Positions 16,601 through 25,977 are shown, counted from the first letter of the stretch. The stretch: 64,000 bases of DNA from Paucibacter sp. B2R-40 (GCF_025717555.1 NZ_JAJIRP010000013.1:107056-171055); one strand, 5' to 3'. Numbers and translations are program-made. The notes: generated by a model not told the origin, from the letters alone.

Positions 16601-18367
16601 GGCAGCCCTGGTTCGACCTTGTCAAGCTTTGTCACTGGTGCGGCCGGCGGGGCCAATAGTTTGGTCGATATTGCCATTCTCCAAGGAGGCAGGCTGGAGC
16701 TTGAAGCGCCCACCGCAGGTGTCACATCGATGTATCTGGCGCGCGAGGGTGGTCAAACCCTGATGACGATCGACGGCGCGGGGTCGGCGCTGAGCTTGTC
16801 TGGCGGGGACTATCGTTGGCTGGATATTGGGCGGCTGGCGGGGCATGCGCAAATGCAAATCAGCAATGGCGCTACTGTCTCCGGGGCGAACTACCTGAGA
16901 GTCGGCATTTCCGGAGGCACTGGCTTACTGGGCTTGAGCGGGTCAGGAAGTCGGCTGACACTTCAGACCGACGGTTTGCTCGGCGATGGAAGTGACCAAG
17001 CCGCTTGGAATCCGAGCGTCAGAATCGGCGATCAAGGCCGAGGGACTCTTTTGGTCGAGCAGGGCGCTGTCATGACGGTGAGCGGGCAGGCGGCCTCGAC
17101 GGCATCGGATCTGCGCATCACCACGCTCGAAATCGGACGTAGCTACGGCAGTTTGGTCGGCGCTGGCCTGGCGCTGGTGAGTGGTGCCGGTTCATTGCTG
17201 AAGGTGCAGGGCGTTGATGCCAGGCTCATTGTCGGACTTGGCACAAACGGTGATGGGCAACTGAAGGTGCAGGATCAGGCTAGGCTCGAAACCACCTTGC
17301 TACATATTGGCAGCTCGGGTGGCACGGGGCAACTGCGGGTCGATAACGCCGAGGTGAAGCTGAGCGGCCAGTGGACCAGCGACGCCACGGGGGCAGGGGT
17401 GACGGTTGGGCGAGGGATGGGCTCGAGTGGACAGGTGCAGCTGAACAATGGCGCCAAGCTGATGATCAGCAATCTGAGTGATGCGGGTGCGTTCCTGGAT
17501 TTGGGTGGCGGCCGGGTGGAGTTTGGCAGTGGCATGTTGACAGTGACCGGCGCTTCACAGGTCAAGTTGGCGGCAGCGCCTGGTTTGGCGAGCGTCAATA
17601 TCGGCCGCAGCGGCACTGGTATCGCCAGCTTCGATGGCGCCAGCAGCCTGGATGTAGGGGATGGATCGGTCTATATCGGCCGCAAAGCCGGCGCCGTCGG
17701 CGTGCTGACACTGGCCGGGAACTCGACCTTGAACGCTGCTTATGTAGGTGTCGGCAGCGAGCCCGGCGTCGACACCGGTGTCGGCACGCTAATCGTCAAC
17801 GCCAGCACGCTGAGCGCCAGCACGCTGGAGATCGGTGCCAAGGGCTTCGTGGGCGGCAATGGCGTGTTGAATGCCAACATCATCAATCGCGGCGTCTTTA
17901 ATCCCGGCAACTCGCCCGGCACATTGACGCTGGGCGGCGACTTTACGAACCAGGCCGGCGGGCGTTTGGTGCTGGAAGTGCAATCCAATGCGACTGGCGG
18001 CTTCGATGTTGACCAACTCGTCTTTGCCGACGCATCCCTGCTCGATCTGAGCGGCTTGCAAATCGGTTTCAGATTCCTGGGTACCACCGACCCGAACGCC
18101 TTCCAGGTTAGTGGCAAATTTCAGATCGACAATTTTATGAAGCGTAGCGGCGGGGCTGGGCTTGACGACGCGCTGTTTTCAGGCGTTAGCTTTGCGGCCA
18201 GCTCGGATGACTACAACTTTCAGAGCTTCAGCTTCACGGCCGCCGGCGGCGCGGTGTTTGCGGCGCAGGCGGTGCCCGAACCGATGACCTGGTTGATGCT
18301 GCTGACCGGGCTAGCCTTGCTCTTGCAGCGCCGCCGATACCCTAGCAATTCAAGCAGGGCGAGCTAA
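13700..18367 (+). CDS. giant repeat-rich PEP-CTERM surface protein
   Basis: 1555 residues. An Arg-rich start leads to a signal peptide (GLMLALVALPAAQAA). A very long passenger of Gly/Ser-rich autotransporter-like beta-helix repeats follows (VSGGALLDG, ITGAGSEARF, VLDGGxLRT, INNGA-type motifs). The C-terminus is VPEPMTWLMLLTGLALLLQ with an Arg cluster, the PEP-CTERM sorting signal recognised by exosortase/archaeosortase-type enzymes. It has no autotransporter beta-barrel. Three modules start near residues 140, 500 and 842, each with a conserved Cys pair. AGGGAG lies before ATG 13700. Probable role: biofilm matrix or cell-surface structure. Its last 4 bases overlap the convergent channel gene. 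Confidence 0.85.
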   Translation: MSISSSVSVLSSSCSVRLRMVRPPRLNRLARGLMLALVALPAAQAAVTVTGTYWLDPWDPASLNGPDLLMPGSRLFLGSNSSATFEALAGAKVELAQLSLGQSGFTALAVLDGVGTRMSLHSNGYGNRLDVGNAGVGRLTVSGGALLDGRADATACLVGPQYCGNFVGNGAGSDGQFIITGAGSEARLLHAFVVGGINVNGSFGTAGATTHGRVDVLDGGTLRTDQLVAGVSNLGPNSNGLELSEALINLHGAGSFWEISGGALPNARADLILADGRRATTTANVGDGALWRVQPIAGSYATMLVGQNGGNGTLNVSASRIEILAPVQSFFGVGRDGGTGSARFDAGSVLQMTAGRSDIQIGQGNGNGSLLLDNSRIEMGLNDTHMGVGIEGGTGLLSLNHGAEAGVGYAVFGRAGGTGSLQIESGARFMSGSNVDIGHGGIGQVLINSAGVLEAASLNMGGWGNGQGTAVLDGAGSLIALSRIDGHRLSLGDWGKGSLVVSGGALLDAAGKAADCVNKWCGAMVGHAAGSQGWLTITGAGSEARFLSGFSVGGTQVATAAIEGWTIGTAGGTGRGRVEVLDGGLLRTKEVSTGVWNSASANGQERSFAEGLVAGAGSRWLIQGSESEGHDARLMLASSANSYADWKVQGGGELLVIAPTGRNANVDLGNGGQATLAVYGAGSRLFVSGVDARLVAGIRGGRGDIVVADSGALELLGSAHSYLNLGESGGEGELKVLSGGRVSGARDVNVGDWRGNGQGTVLIDGAGSRLDTLRSGGVTGLLTVNQGKVSLLAGGQASAFALQVAPNELLGHAEAVIDGKDSAFSLHSLDWHRLSVEKGSVIVSGGGLLDGAADAAACTGHWCGAFLANNAGGDASLTVAGAGSRASFLSTLIAGGSYVTAPPATPYTSGQPGAASRVRINVLDGGRLDTEAVRLGHGPQGSAANGAESVQVDVKLSGAGSLWRVAPGSPGSTLSSFVTGAAGGANSLVDIAILQGGRLELEAPTAGVTSMYLAREGGQTLMTIDGAGSALSLSGGDYRWLDIGRLAGHAQMQISNGATVSGANYLRVGISGGTGLLGLSGSGSRLTLQTDGLLGDGSDQAAWNPSVRIGDQGRGTLLVEQGAVMTVSGQAASTASDLRITTLEIGRSYGSLVGAGLALVSGAGSLLKVQGVDARLIVGLGTNGDGQLKVQDQARLETTLLHIGSSGGTGQLRVDNAEVKLSGQWTSDATGAGVTVGRGMGSSGQVQLNNGAKLMISNLSDAGAFLDLGGGRVEFGSGMLTVTGASQVKLAAAPGLASVNIGRSGTGIASFDGASSLDVGDGSVYIGRKAGAVGVLTLAGNSTLNAAYVGVGSEPGVDTGVGTLIVNASTLSASTLEIGAKGFVGGNGVLNANIINRGVFNPGNSPGTLTLGGDFTNQAGGRLVLEVQSNATGGFDVDQLVFADASLLDLSGLQIGFRFLGTTDPNAFQVSGKFQIDNFMKRSGGAGLDDALFSGVSFAASSDDYNFQSFSFTAAGGAVFAAQAVPEPMTWLMLLTGLALLLQRRRYPSNSSRAS

Positions 18368-19161
18368 CTGTCATTGCGCGAGGAGCCGCGCTGCACCTCC
18401 TCGCGCAAGGCCGCCAGCTCCTCATGCACGCTGCGAAGCTGCGCGTGCATATCCCTCAGAATGTCTTGCTCCATGCGGCGCTCCGAGCTTTCGACCCAGA
18501 AGGACGCGATCGCTGCCGTCACCAGCGACAGCACCGCATAACCGAGCAGCACGACAAAGACCGAGAAGATCTTGGCTGCAGGCGTGGTCGGCACGATGTC
18601 GCCATAACCCACTGTTGCCGCGGTCGTAAAAGCCAGCCAAAGCCCGTCGCCCAAGCTGTGCACGCGCGGCTCCAAGGCCCAAAAACCGACACCGCAGAAG
18701 AACAATACCAGCATCGCCAGCGCCAACAAATAGCCCAGGCCGCCACGCGTGACCCAGAATTTGATCGCCCATGCCATGTGGACCAAGGTCAGCATGGCGA
18801 CAAACAAGCGCAGGCCTAAGGCCAGTTGAGAGTGCACACTCGGCGGCAGGAGCGCGGCAGCGACCAAACCGACGGCCAGCACCAGATCCATCGCATTGCT
18901 GCGCAGGTATTGGCGTGGGTGGCTGAGTTGGCTGGCCACCAGGCTCAGTGACAGCACGATCAGCCCAGCCGCACCCAAATAGATGGCCACGGCCAGCGGC
19001 GTCGGTAGATCCTCCAGCAGCTCGATATAAAAGGCCGGAATGGTACACAGCAGGCCGATCAGGACCGGCCAGCGCCAGCGCTTCTCGGTGTGCAATGCGG
19101 CGGCGTTCATGGCCGGCGGGCGCGCCAGCCCCCAGCTGCGGGTGCTTAGTCGGTGTGGCAT
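18364..19161 (-). CDS. two-pore-helix type potassium channel (Ion_trans_2)
   Basis: 265 residues (248 if ATG 19110 is used). There are about six hydrophobic spans. The last two flank the K+ selectivity filter TVGYGDIVP (FTTAATVGYGDIVPTTPAA), followed by a short cytoplasmic coiled-coil-like tail (ESSERRMEQDILRDMHAQLRSVHEELAALREEV). There is no RCK/TrkA_N domain, so it is a simple voltage-like or leak K+ channel in the inner membrane. It is downstream of hslU on the same strand and converges on the PEP-CTERM gene with a 4-base overlap. Confidence 0.85.
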   Translation of the reverse strand: MPHRLSTRSWGLARPPAMNAAALHTEKRWRWPVLIGLLCTIPAFYIELLEDLPTPLAVAIYLGAAGLIVLSLSLVASQLSHPRQYLRSNAMDLVLAVGLVAAALLPPSVHSQLALGLRLFVAMLTLVHMAWAIKFWVTRGGLGYLLALAMLVLFFCGVGFWALEPRVHSLGDGLWLAFTTAATVGYGDIVPTTPAAKIFSVFVVLLGYAVLSLVTAAIASFWVESSERRMEQDILRDMHAQLRSVHEELAALREEVQRGSSRNDS

Positions 19162-19229
19162 GGGTGCCGAGCTTAGCGTCGTTTGAGCACGGCCGCTTGA
19201 TGTCGATCAAGCCAAAGGCTGCGCCGCCA

Positions 19230-20540
19230 TCAAAGGATGAACCTCGATAAGTCCTCGTTCTTCGCCAACTCGCCGAGCTTGGCGTCGACATCGGTGGCGC
19301 TCAATTTAACTGTTTGTCCGGCCAGATTGGGCGCATCGAAGCTGATTTCGTCGAGCAGCCTCTCCATCACCGTGGCCAACCTCCGTGCACCGATGTTCTC
19401 GGTACGCTCGTTGACCTCGAAGGCGATCTCGGCCAAGCGGCGGATGCCGTCTGCGCTCAACTCCAGTGTCACGTCTTCGGTCGCCAGCAGCGCCTGATAC
19501 TGCTTGACCAAGCTGGCATGGGTGCTGCACAGAATTGCCTCGAAGTCATCGACCGACAGCGAACTCAGCTCGACCCGGATCGGGAAGCGACCCTGCAACT
19601 CGGGGATCAAATCACTCGGCTTGGCCAAGTGAAACGCGCCCGAGGCGATGAAGAGCATATGGTCGGTCTTGACCATGCCGTACTTGGTGTTGACGGTCGT
19701 GCCTTCGACCAGGGGCAGCAAATCGCGCTGCACGCCCTGACGCGACACCTCAGCGGAGCCGGAATCCGAGCGTGAGCAGACCTTGTCGATTTCATCGATG
19801 AAAACGATGCCCATCTCCTGCGCGCTGTGCAGGGCGGCGGCCTTGATCTCGTCCTCGTTCAGCAGCTTGGCTGCTTCTTCTTCGACCAGATGCTTGATCG
19901 CGTCGGCGATCTTCAGCTTGCGGGTTTTCTTTTTGCCCGCGCCGATCTGCGAAAACATGCCCTTCAACTGCTCGGCCATTTCTTCCATGCCGGGCTGACC
20001 CATGGGCCCGAGAATCTCCATCGTCGGCTTAGCTTCGAGCAGGTCGAGCTCAATCTCTTTGTCATCCATCGTGCCTTCGCGCAAGCGCTTGCGCATCACC
20101 TGACGGGTCGTGTTGTCGGCTTCGCTGCCCGGCACCAGGATGTCGAGCACCCGATCTTCGGCGGCATCCTCGGCGCGCACACGCTGGCGCTTCATCTGCA
20201 CTTCGCGCTCTTGCTTGACGGCCATGTCCACCAAGTCGCGGATGATGGAGTCGACGTCCTTGCCGACATAGCCGACTTCGGTGAACTTGGTCGCCTCGAC
20301 CTTGATAAAGGGCGCGCCGGCCAGCTTGGCCAGGCGGCGGGCAATCTCGGTCTTGCCGACGCCGGTGGGGCCAATCATCAGGATGTTCTTGGGCGTGATC
20401 TCGGCGCGCAATTTTTCATCGACCTGCTGGCGGCGCCAGCGATTGCGCATCGCGATCGCTACAGCGCGTTTGGCAGCGTTTTGGCCGACGATGTTTTGAT
20501 CGAGTTCGGAGACGATCTCCTGAGGAGTCATTGAGCTCAT
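19230..20540 (-). CDS. hslU: HslU, ATPase/unfoldase subunit of the HslVU protease
   Basis: 436 residues, full length. Walker A is [17 protein letters not shown]; the I-domain lies between residues of about 110 and 240; Walker B is [12 protein letters not shown]; the C-terminus SRFIL is the tail that inserts into HslV. Start [15 protein letters not shown] overlaps the hslV stop as ATGA, so the two subunits are translationally coupled. The complex unfolds and degrades misfolded cytoplasmic proteins under heat stress. Confidence 0.97.
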   Translation of the reverse strand: MSSMTPQEIVSELDQNIVGQNAAKRAVAIAMRNRWRRQQVDEKLRAEITPKNILMIGPTGVGKTEIARRLAKLAGAPFIKVEATKFTEVGYVGKDVDSIIRDLVDMAVKQEREVQMKRQRVRAEDAAEDRVLDILVPGSEADNTTRQVMRKRLREGTMDDKEIELDLLEAKPTMEILGPMGQPGMEEMAEQLKGMFSQIGAGKKKTRKLKIADAIKHLVEEEAAKLLNEDEIKAAALHSAQEMGIVFIDEIDKVCSRSDSGSAEVSRQGVQRDLLPLVEGTTVNTKYGMVKTDHMLFIASGAFHLAKPSDLIPELQGRFPIRVELSSLSVDDFEAILCSTHASLVKQYQALLATEDVTLELSADGIRRLAEIAFEVNERTENIGARRLATVMERLLDEISFDAPNLAGQTVKLSATDVDAKLGELAKNEDLSRFIL

Positions 20541-21100
20541 TCGAGAATTTCAATCGTATGGTTTTGATTGGTGTAGATGCACAGATCGCCGGCAATCACC
20601 AAGGACTGCTTGACGATGTCCGCTGCCGTCAACTCGCTATGCGCAAGCAGCGCGCGAGCTGCGGCTTGCGCATAGGCGCCGCCAGAGCCGATTGCGGCAA
20701 TCCCCAGCTCCGGCTCCAGCACATCGCCGTTGCCGGTGATGATCAAGGAGGCGCTGCGGTCGGCGACGACCAGCATCGCCTCAAGACGGCGCAGCACGCG
20801 GTCGGTGCGCCAATCTTTTGTCAGCTCGACGGCGGCGCGGGTCAGATGGCCCTGATGTTTTTCAAGCTTGGCTTCGAAGCGTTCGAACAAGGTGAAGGCG
20901 TCGGCCGTGGCGCCAGCAAAACCGGCCAGCACCTGATCGCGGTGCAGCTTGCGCACCTTGCGGGCGCTGGCTTTGACGACGATGGTGCCCAAGGTGACTT
21001 GGCCATCACCACCGATGGCCACCTGCATGCCGCCGTCGGCTGTCGCACGCCGCACGCTGATGATGGTGGTGCCGTGGAAGAGAGGAGAATTTTGGTCCAT
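20537..21100 (-). CDS. hslV: HslV, proteolytic subunit of the HslVU protease
   Basis: 187 residues. The N-terminus [18 protein letters not shown] contains the propeptide; cleavage exposes the catalytic Thr of the TTIISVR motif, an N-terminal-nucleophile hydrolase of the proteasome beta type. Other family motifs are [17 protein letters not shown] and [17 protein letters not shown]. The start is ATG 21100, preceded by GGAG, rather than the longer open frame. It is the first of the hslV-hslU pair. Confidence 0.96.
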   Translation of the reverse strand: MDQNSPLFHGTTIISVRRATADGGMQVAIGGDGQVTLGTIVVKASARKVRKLHRDQVLAGFAGATADAFTLFERFEAKLEKHQGHLTRAAVELTKDWRTDRVLRRLEAMLVVADRSASLIITGNGDVLEPELGIAAIGSGGAYAQAAARALLAHSELTAADIVKQSLVIAGDLCIYTNQNHTIEILE

Positions 21101-21158
21101 AGCGGCTCCAGATGAGGTCGATGAGCGCCGCTTCAAGCCCAGGCCACGGGTCGCCGTT

Positions 21159-22967
21159 TTACAGCTGGCGCACCTTGATCTTTGCGTGTTCGTTGATGCC
21201 CATGGCGACAAAGAACAAGGCCACCAAGCGGTGCGCGTCGGTGAAGCTGACGCTGCGGTTCTCGGCCCGGCGACTCAGCACCCAGTTGAGCAAATCTCCC
21301 GCGGCCATGAAATCCAGGCGAATCAATTTCGGGCAATTGACGTTGATCAGGGTCGCCGCACCCAGCTTGGCCGTCATGGAGCCCAAGGTCTCCGAGATAT
21401 CTCCACTGAGCTGGCCGCGCAGTTCCAAATCGAGGCTCAAGGGCAGTTGTGCCTGCTCGTTGATCTGCGACTCCATAAAGCTTGTCGACTGCTGGGTTGA
21501 CATGGTGTTGGTGGCCGGACCGGTGGTCGACATGCCCGCACCACTGATGCGCACCCGGCAACTGCTGCGTTCCCAGCTTGGCGGCGAGACCTCGTAAGTA
21601 ACGCAGTAGTCGATCGCGACTTCGTCAAACTGGTCGGGGCGATTGGCCAGGCGCAGCGCTTCCAGTCGCAGCATCCATAGCGCTGGGTCGGCGTCTCGTA
21701 CCCCCACCGGTGCCATCTCGCTGAGCAAGTGCAAGAAGGCGTCACCCGCCAACCAGCGCATATCGACTTGCTGCAGCGCCCAGCTGCGGAACAAGTCGCG
21801 CAAGAGGCCGCAGGCCTCGATGTCCAGCTTTTGCAGCGGGCCCCAGTCCAAGACCCAAGGCATGGGCATGTTCTGGCAGCGTGTCTTGAGTTGTTGAACC
21901 GATTCTGCGACCAGATACTCGGGCGCTGTCCAGCTGACGCCGTCCGAGGCCCCCATCGGCGCGCGCACGGTGCGCGCCGCTTCGGCAACCAGCTTGGGCA
22001 AGGAATACCACTGGGGCGCAGACAAACCGAACAGCTGCGCATAGTCCAGGGCCAGCGCTTCAAACTTGGCTTGTTGGCCGGTCGCGCGGAAAAGATCGAA
22101 CAGGACCAGCCAGGTTTCGCCCTGCAAATTGCGCTGCCCGCCGGGCTGGATCAGGCCGTTCAAAGCGTGCTCGCAAGTCTCGTAGTCGGCATTCGCGAAG
22201 GCGATCACGGCTTCGTCGAGTTCGGGGTCATGCTGCACCTCGCGCAATTCCGGCATCGTTTGCTGCGCGACCCGAAAGCTCAGCGGCGGTGCGGCTTGCT
22301 CGGTCGGCTCTTGTGGCGCTGCTTGTGCGGCCGGCTTGCCTTGTACCGTCATTTCCAGCGGCGGCAAGTCCTTGATGGCCGGCAACACGCTGGCCTTGGC
22401 GTCGGACAAGGGCGACATGCCGGCCCCCATCACGACGGCTGCCTGCACGGGCACGGATTCCATCCGCTCCACTTCGGCCGCCGAGGCGAATTCGCTCACC
22501 CTGGCTGCGCCTGGCTCGGGCGTCGTCGTGGGCGCGAAATGCGCAGGCGTGGTGCTGGTTTCGTAAAAACGCTGAGTGTGCGGCGCCTGGGCCTGTGTGG
22601 TGACGTAGCCTTCGCCGGCCATTTGCTGCTCGATTTCATCGATCTTGGCTTTCACGCCCAGATCGATTTTCGAGTTCAGTTCACTGATCCGCTCAACCTC
22701 GTCAAGGCGGGAGTTTGAGGAGCCTAAGATCGCCAGTTGTTCGGGGGTCAGGCCCTCGCGGCGGATGCGCCGCAGCATATCGAGTTCGCGTTTGCGGACG
22801 AAATCGTTGCGGCGCTTACGGTCCACCATGGCGCGCAACTCCGCCTTGGCCTGATCGCCCTCGGGGTCGTCCTGGCGAGAGTTGATCTCGGCCCAATCGG
22901 TGGTCGGGTTGGCCACAAAACGCGCGACCTTGCGGAAAAACCCCTCACCGTCTTTCGGTTCTGACAT
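21159..22967 (-). CDS. large cytoplasmic protein with STAS-like C-terminal domains
   Basis: 602 residues with no signal peptide or membrane span. Residues 1-125 are charged and helical; 125-250 are Pro/Ala/Thr-rich and probably disordered; 255-340 look TPR-like ([19 protein letters not shown]). The last 260 residues hold two stretches with an anti-sigma-antagonist (STAS) pattern: [21 protein letters not shown], and [17 protein letters not shown] leading to [23 protein letters not shown]. Function is unknown. It sits between dksA and hslV on the same strand, suggesting a link to stress or protein quality control. Confidence 0.7.
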   Translation of the reverse strand: MSEPKDGEGFFRKVARFVANPTTDWAEINSRQDDPEGDQAKAELRAMVDRKRRNDFVRKRELDMLRRIRREGLTPEQLAILGSSNSRLDEVERISELNSKIDLGVKAKIDEIEQQMAGEGYVTTQAQAPHTQRFYETSTTPAHFAPTTTPEPGAARVSEFASAAEVERMESVPVQAAVVMGAGMSPLSDAKASVLPAIKDLPPLEMTVQGKPAAQAAPQEPTEQAAPPLSFRVAQQTMPELREVQHDPELDEAVIAFANADYETCEHALNGLIQPGGQRNLQGETWLVLFDLFRATGQQAKFEALALDYAQLFGLSAPQWYSLPKLVAEAARTVRAPMGASDGVSWTAPEYLVAESVQQLKTRCQNMPMPWVLDWGPLQKLDIEACGLLRDLFRSWALQQVDMRWLAGDAFLHLLSEMAPVGVRDADPALWMLRLEALRLANRPDQFDEVAIDYCVTYEVSPPSWERSSCRVRISGAGMSTTGPATNTMSTQQSTSFMESQINEQAQLPLSLDLELRGQLSGDISETLGSMTAKLGAATLINVNCPKLIRLDFMAAGDLLNWVLSRRAENRSVSFTDAHRLVALFFVAMGINEHAKIKVRQL

Positions 22968-23026
22968 GCGCGCTGGACCTGGGTTGGAGTCGAAAGGTGC
23001 CGCTGAGCTGAGCGGTCTGGCAGGGC

Positions 23027-23743
23027 TTAGTCTCCGAACATCTTTTGCTTCATTTCGCGGCGCTGCTGCGCTTCAAGTGACAGCGAGGCGGTCGGCCGGG
23101 CGATCAAACGACCCAGGCCGATCGGCTCGCCGGTCTCATCGCAGTAGCCATATTCGCCACTGTCCAAGCGGGCCAACGACTGCATGATCTTCTTCAGCAA
23201 TTTGCGCTCGCGGTCGCGTGTGCGCAATTCCAGTGCATGCTCCTCCTCAATGGTGGCGCGGTCGGCGGGGTCAGGCACGATGGAAGTGTCTTCACGCAAA
23301 TGCTCGGTGGTTTCTCCGGCATTCGACAACACACCGTTCTTCAGCTCAGTCAGCTTGGTGCGGAAGAACTCGATCTGCTTGGCACCCATGTACTCGGTTT
23401 CTGGCATGGCCAGCACTTCGGCATCGGTCAATTCAGGGCCGGTTTTGGTTTTCCAGGCGTTGACCAGCTTGGGGTCGGACTTGGCGGCTGTGCGGGGACT
23501 TTCAATCACGGGCGTATTCATCTGTCTGGTAGGCGGCTTCGGGGGGGCGAATCGGTCAGCGAAGCGGCTGTTTCCGGTCGGTGGAGGGCTGGCCTCGACG
23601 GTGGCAAGTGCGGGCTGATCTGCGGCCTCGATCTTGGCTTTGGATGAGGTCTTGCCCGCTCTGATGGCGGGACGGGACTCGGCTCCAGCCTGGTTGGGCT
23701 CAAGCTCGGTCGCAGCGGGTTTTGGGGCCTGGGTCTTGCTCAC
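23027..23743 (-). CDS. dksA: DksA-family RNA polymerase-binding regulator, long N-terminus, cysteine-poor finger
   Basis: 238 residues from GTG 23743, which has a GAGGAGAG ribosome site. About 95 residues of low-complexity Pro/Ala/Lys sequence precede the normal DksA body (YMGAKQIEFFRTKLTELKN, coiled coil with DPADRATIEEEHALELRTRDRERKL). The coil-tip acidic pair (DPAD) that works in the RNA polymerase secondary channel is present. The zinc-finger positions read C, T, S, A (GYCDETGEP, SLSLEAQ) instead of four Cys, as in some other alpha- and beta-proteobacterial homologues. It should act with ppGpp on transcription of rRNA and amino-acid genes. Confidence 0.9.
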   Translation of the reverse strand: MSKTQAPKPAATELEPNQAGAESRPAIRAGKTSSKAKIEAADQPALATVEASPPPTGNSRFADRFAPPKPPTRQMNTPVIESPRTAAKSDPKLVNAWKTKTGPELTDAEVLAMPETEYMGAKQIEFFRTKLTELKNGVLSNAGETTEHLREDTSIVPDPADRATIEEEHALELRTRDRERKLLKKIMQSLARLDSGEYGYCDETGEPIGLGRLIARPTASLSLEAQQRREMKQKMFGD

Positions 23744-23903
23744 GGTTCTCTCCTCGCACTTACATCTCTAGGCGGCAGCTTTTCGAGGCTACCAAGCTAG
23801 ATATCAATCGGGACCAGCTTTGTTCGCATTTTGGGCGCCGCGCATTGTAGTCACGATACGCAGGCACCCCGCATGACAATTTGCGAAGTTTGACCGCTTT
23901 CGC

Positions 23904-24941
23904 TCAGGCCAAACAGCCTTCCATGCCTTGCAACAGAATTTCCTTGGGCAGATCAATGCCGATGAAAACCATTTTGCTCGCCTTTTTCTCACCCGGCATC
24001 CATTTCGGACCCAGATCCGAGCCCATCAATTGATGGACGCCCTGGAATATCACCCGTTTGTCGGTGCCTTTCATGTACAGCACGCCCTTGTAGCGCAGCA
24101 TTTTGGGGCCGTAGACCTGCACGATGGCGCCCAAGAAGTCTTCCAGCTTGGCCGGGTTGAAGGGCTTGTCCGACTTGAAAACAAAGGACTTCACATCATC
24201 GTCGTGCACATGGTGGTGCGGGTGATCGCAATGCTCGCCGTGTTCATGGTCATGATCATGTGGCGCCTCAATGGTCAGGAAGTCCGGGTCGATCTCTAAC
24301 TTGGCATTCAGATTGAAGCCGCGCAGATCGAACACCTTGGACAGCGCCACTTCGCCGAAATGGGCTTGTTGCTGCGGCGCACGCGGGTTCATGTGCTTGA
24401 TCCGGTGCGACAGCGCCGCGACGGCTTCCGGCAGCGCCAGATCGGCCTTGCTGATGAAGATCTGGTCGGCGAAGCCGATCTGGCGGCGTGCTTCCTGGCG
24501 GGTATTGAGTTGTTCTTCGGCATGCACCGCGTCGACCAAGGTGAGAATCGAGTCGAGCAAATAGCTTTCGGCGATCTCGTCGTCCATGAAGAAGGTCTGC
24601 GCCACCGGGCCTGGGTCGGCCAAGCCGGTGGTTTCGATCACGACCCGGTCAAATTTGAGCTCACCTTTGCGGCGTTTGGCGGCTAGATCGGACAGCGTGG
24701 TGCGCAAATCCTCGCGGATCGTGCAGCAGACGCAGCCGTTATTCATCTGGATGATCTGCTCTTCGGTATCGGCGACGAGGATTTCGGTGTCGATGTCTTC
24801 TTCGCCGAACTCATTTTCGATCACGGCAATTTTCTGACCATGGGCCTCGGTCAAGATGCGCTTGAGCAAGGTGGTTTTGCCAGAGCCGAGGAAGCCCGTC
24901 AGGATGGTGACGGGGATGAGGCCTTTTTGTGGATTTGACAT
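23904..24941 (-). CDS. CobW/COG0523-family metal-chaperone GTPase
   Basis: About 345 residues from ATG 24941 (MSNPQKGLIPVTILTGFLGSGKTTLLK). Walker A is GFLGSGKT, the CxCC metal motif is NNGCVCCTIRED, and the G-motif SKADLAL follows. A His-rich loop with ten or more His residues (from PHDHDHEHG to HPHHHVHD) separates the GTPase from the CobW C-terminal domain. Such proteins use GTP hydrolysis to deliver Zn(II) or another metal to client enzymes. It is upstream of dksA on the same strand. No Zur box is obvious to me upstream. Confidence 0.85.
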   Translation of the reverse strand: MSNPQKGLIPVTILTGFLGSGKTTLLKRILTEAHGQKIAVIENEFGEEDIDTEILVADTEEQIIQMNNGCVCCTIREDLRTTLSDLAAKRRKGELKFDRVVIETTGLADPGPVAQTFFMDDEIAESYLLDSILTLVDAVHAEEQLNTRQEARRQIGFADQIFISKADLALPEAVAALSHRIKHMNPRAPQQQAHFGEVALSKVFDLRGFNLNAKLEIDPDFLTIEAPHDHDHEHGEHCDHPHHHVHDDDVKSFVFKSDKPFNPAKLEDFLGAIVQVYGPKMLRYKGVLYMKGTDKRVIFQGVHQLMGSDLGPKWMPGEKKASKMVFIGIDLPKEILLQGMEGCLA

Positions 24942-25028
24942 GGTGAGCGGGCTTGGAAGCAGGGAATGCAGGTAAATGACGCTAGTCGGCAATATGGGGG
25001 CGGGTGACTGTCATGCAAGAGGCTCGTC

Positions 25029-25967
25029 ATGTCAATCGGTTATTCTGTGGCCCTGTGCAACAACGACACGCCCGTCCCAGTGTCTGACCCTCATCCTATA
25101 AAGCCCCCTCACCGAGGGGGCCAAAAATACGCCGTGGCACCACGCGGCCGTGCTCGCAATCTGTTCGAGCGCATGTTTGAATTTCTCCATCCTGGCCCGG
25201 ACTCCAAGTCGGAACTGATGGAGACCCTGGCCGAGGCCGAACAGCGTGAGTTGATCGAGCCGGAATCGCTGCAAATGCTCGAAGGCGTGCTGCGCATGGC
25301 CGAGCTCAGCGCCGGCGACGCGATGGTGGCTGCGCCGCGCATGGACCTGCTGGACATCGACGCGCCCTATGAAGAGCTGCTCGCCAGCGTGATCGAGGCC
25401 GGCCATTCGCGTTTTCCTGTTTTTGATGGTCAGCGCGACAACATCATCGGCATCTTGCTGGCCAAAGACTTGTTGAAAATTCAGCGCGCGCCTGAACTGA
25501 ACTTGCGCGCGCTGCTGCGGCCGGCCAGTTTTGTGCCGGAAAGCAAGGGTTTGAACGAGTTGCTGCGCGACTTTCGCTCCAACCGCAACCATCTGGCCAT
25601 CGTCGTCGATGAGTTCGGCAACAACGCCGGCCTGATCACCATCGAGGATGTGCTGGAGGAAATCGTCGGCGAGATCGAAGATGAATTCGACGACAAGGAC
25701 GGCGAATCCAGTATCTACACCTTGGCGGACGGTAGCCAGCGTGTCGCCGGTGACACCACGATCGCGGCGGTCAATCAGTCATTCGAAGTGAACTTCTCTG
25801 AGGAGGACTTTGACACCATCGGCGGACTGATCGCCCAGCATCATGGCCGGGTGCCCAGGCGCGGAGAGGCGGTCGAGGTCGGCGGTCTGCGCTTTTCGGT
25901 GATGTTGACGCGGGGCGGCTCGGTGCGCTGGTTCAAGGTCACCCGCGCCGACAAGCCTGCAGCTTGA
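25029..25967 (+). CDS. corC: CorC/HlyC-type CBS-pair protein (Mg2+/Co2+ homeostasis)
   Basis: 312 residues. After a variable N-terminus come the conserved LFERMFEFLHPGPDSKSELMETLAEAEQ, a CBS pair (DAMVAAPRMDLLDID..., VPESKGLNELLRDFRSNRNHLAIVVDEFGN) and a C-terminal CorC_HlyC domain (GDTTIAAVNQSFEVNFSEEDFDTIGGLI). It lacks the membrane DUF21 domain, so it is cytoplasmic. The usual start resembles MSDP, which would be the GTG at 25080; ATG 25029 is an alternative. It is followed 10 bases later by lnt, the standard corC-lnt pair. Confidence 0.9.
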   Translation: MSIGYSVALCNNDTPVPVSDPHPIKPPHRGGQKYAVAPRGRARNLFERMFEFLHPGPDSKSELMETLAEAEQRELIEPESLQMLEGVLRMAELSAGDAMVAAPRMDLLDIDAPYEELLASVIEAGHSRFPVFDGQRDNIIGILLAKDLLKIQRAPELNLRALLRPASFVPESKGLNELLRDFRSNRNHLAIVVDEFGNNAGLITIEDVLEEIVGEIEDEFDDKDGESSIYTLADGSQRVAGDTTIAAVNQSFEVNFSEEDFDTIGGLIAQHHGRVPRRGEAVEVGGLRFSVMLTRGGSVRWFKVTRADKPAA

Positions 25968-25977
25968 TCCTCCGCCG

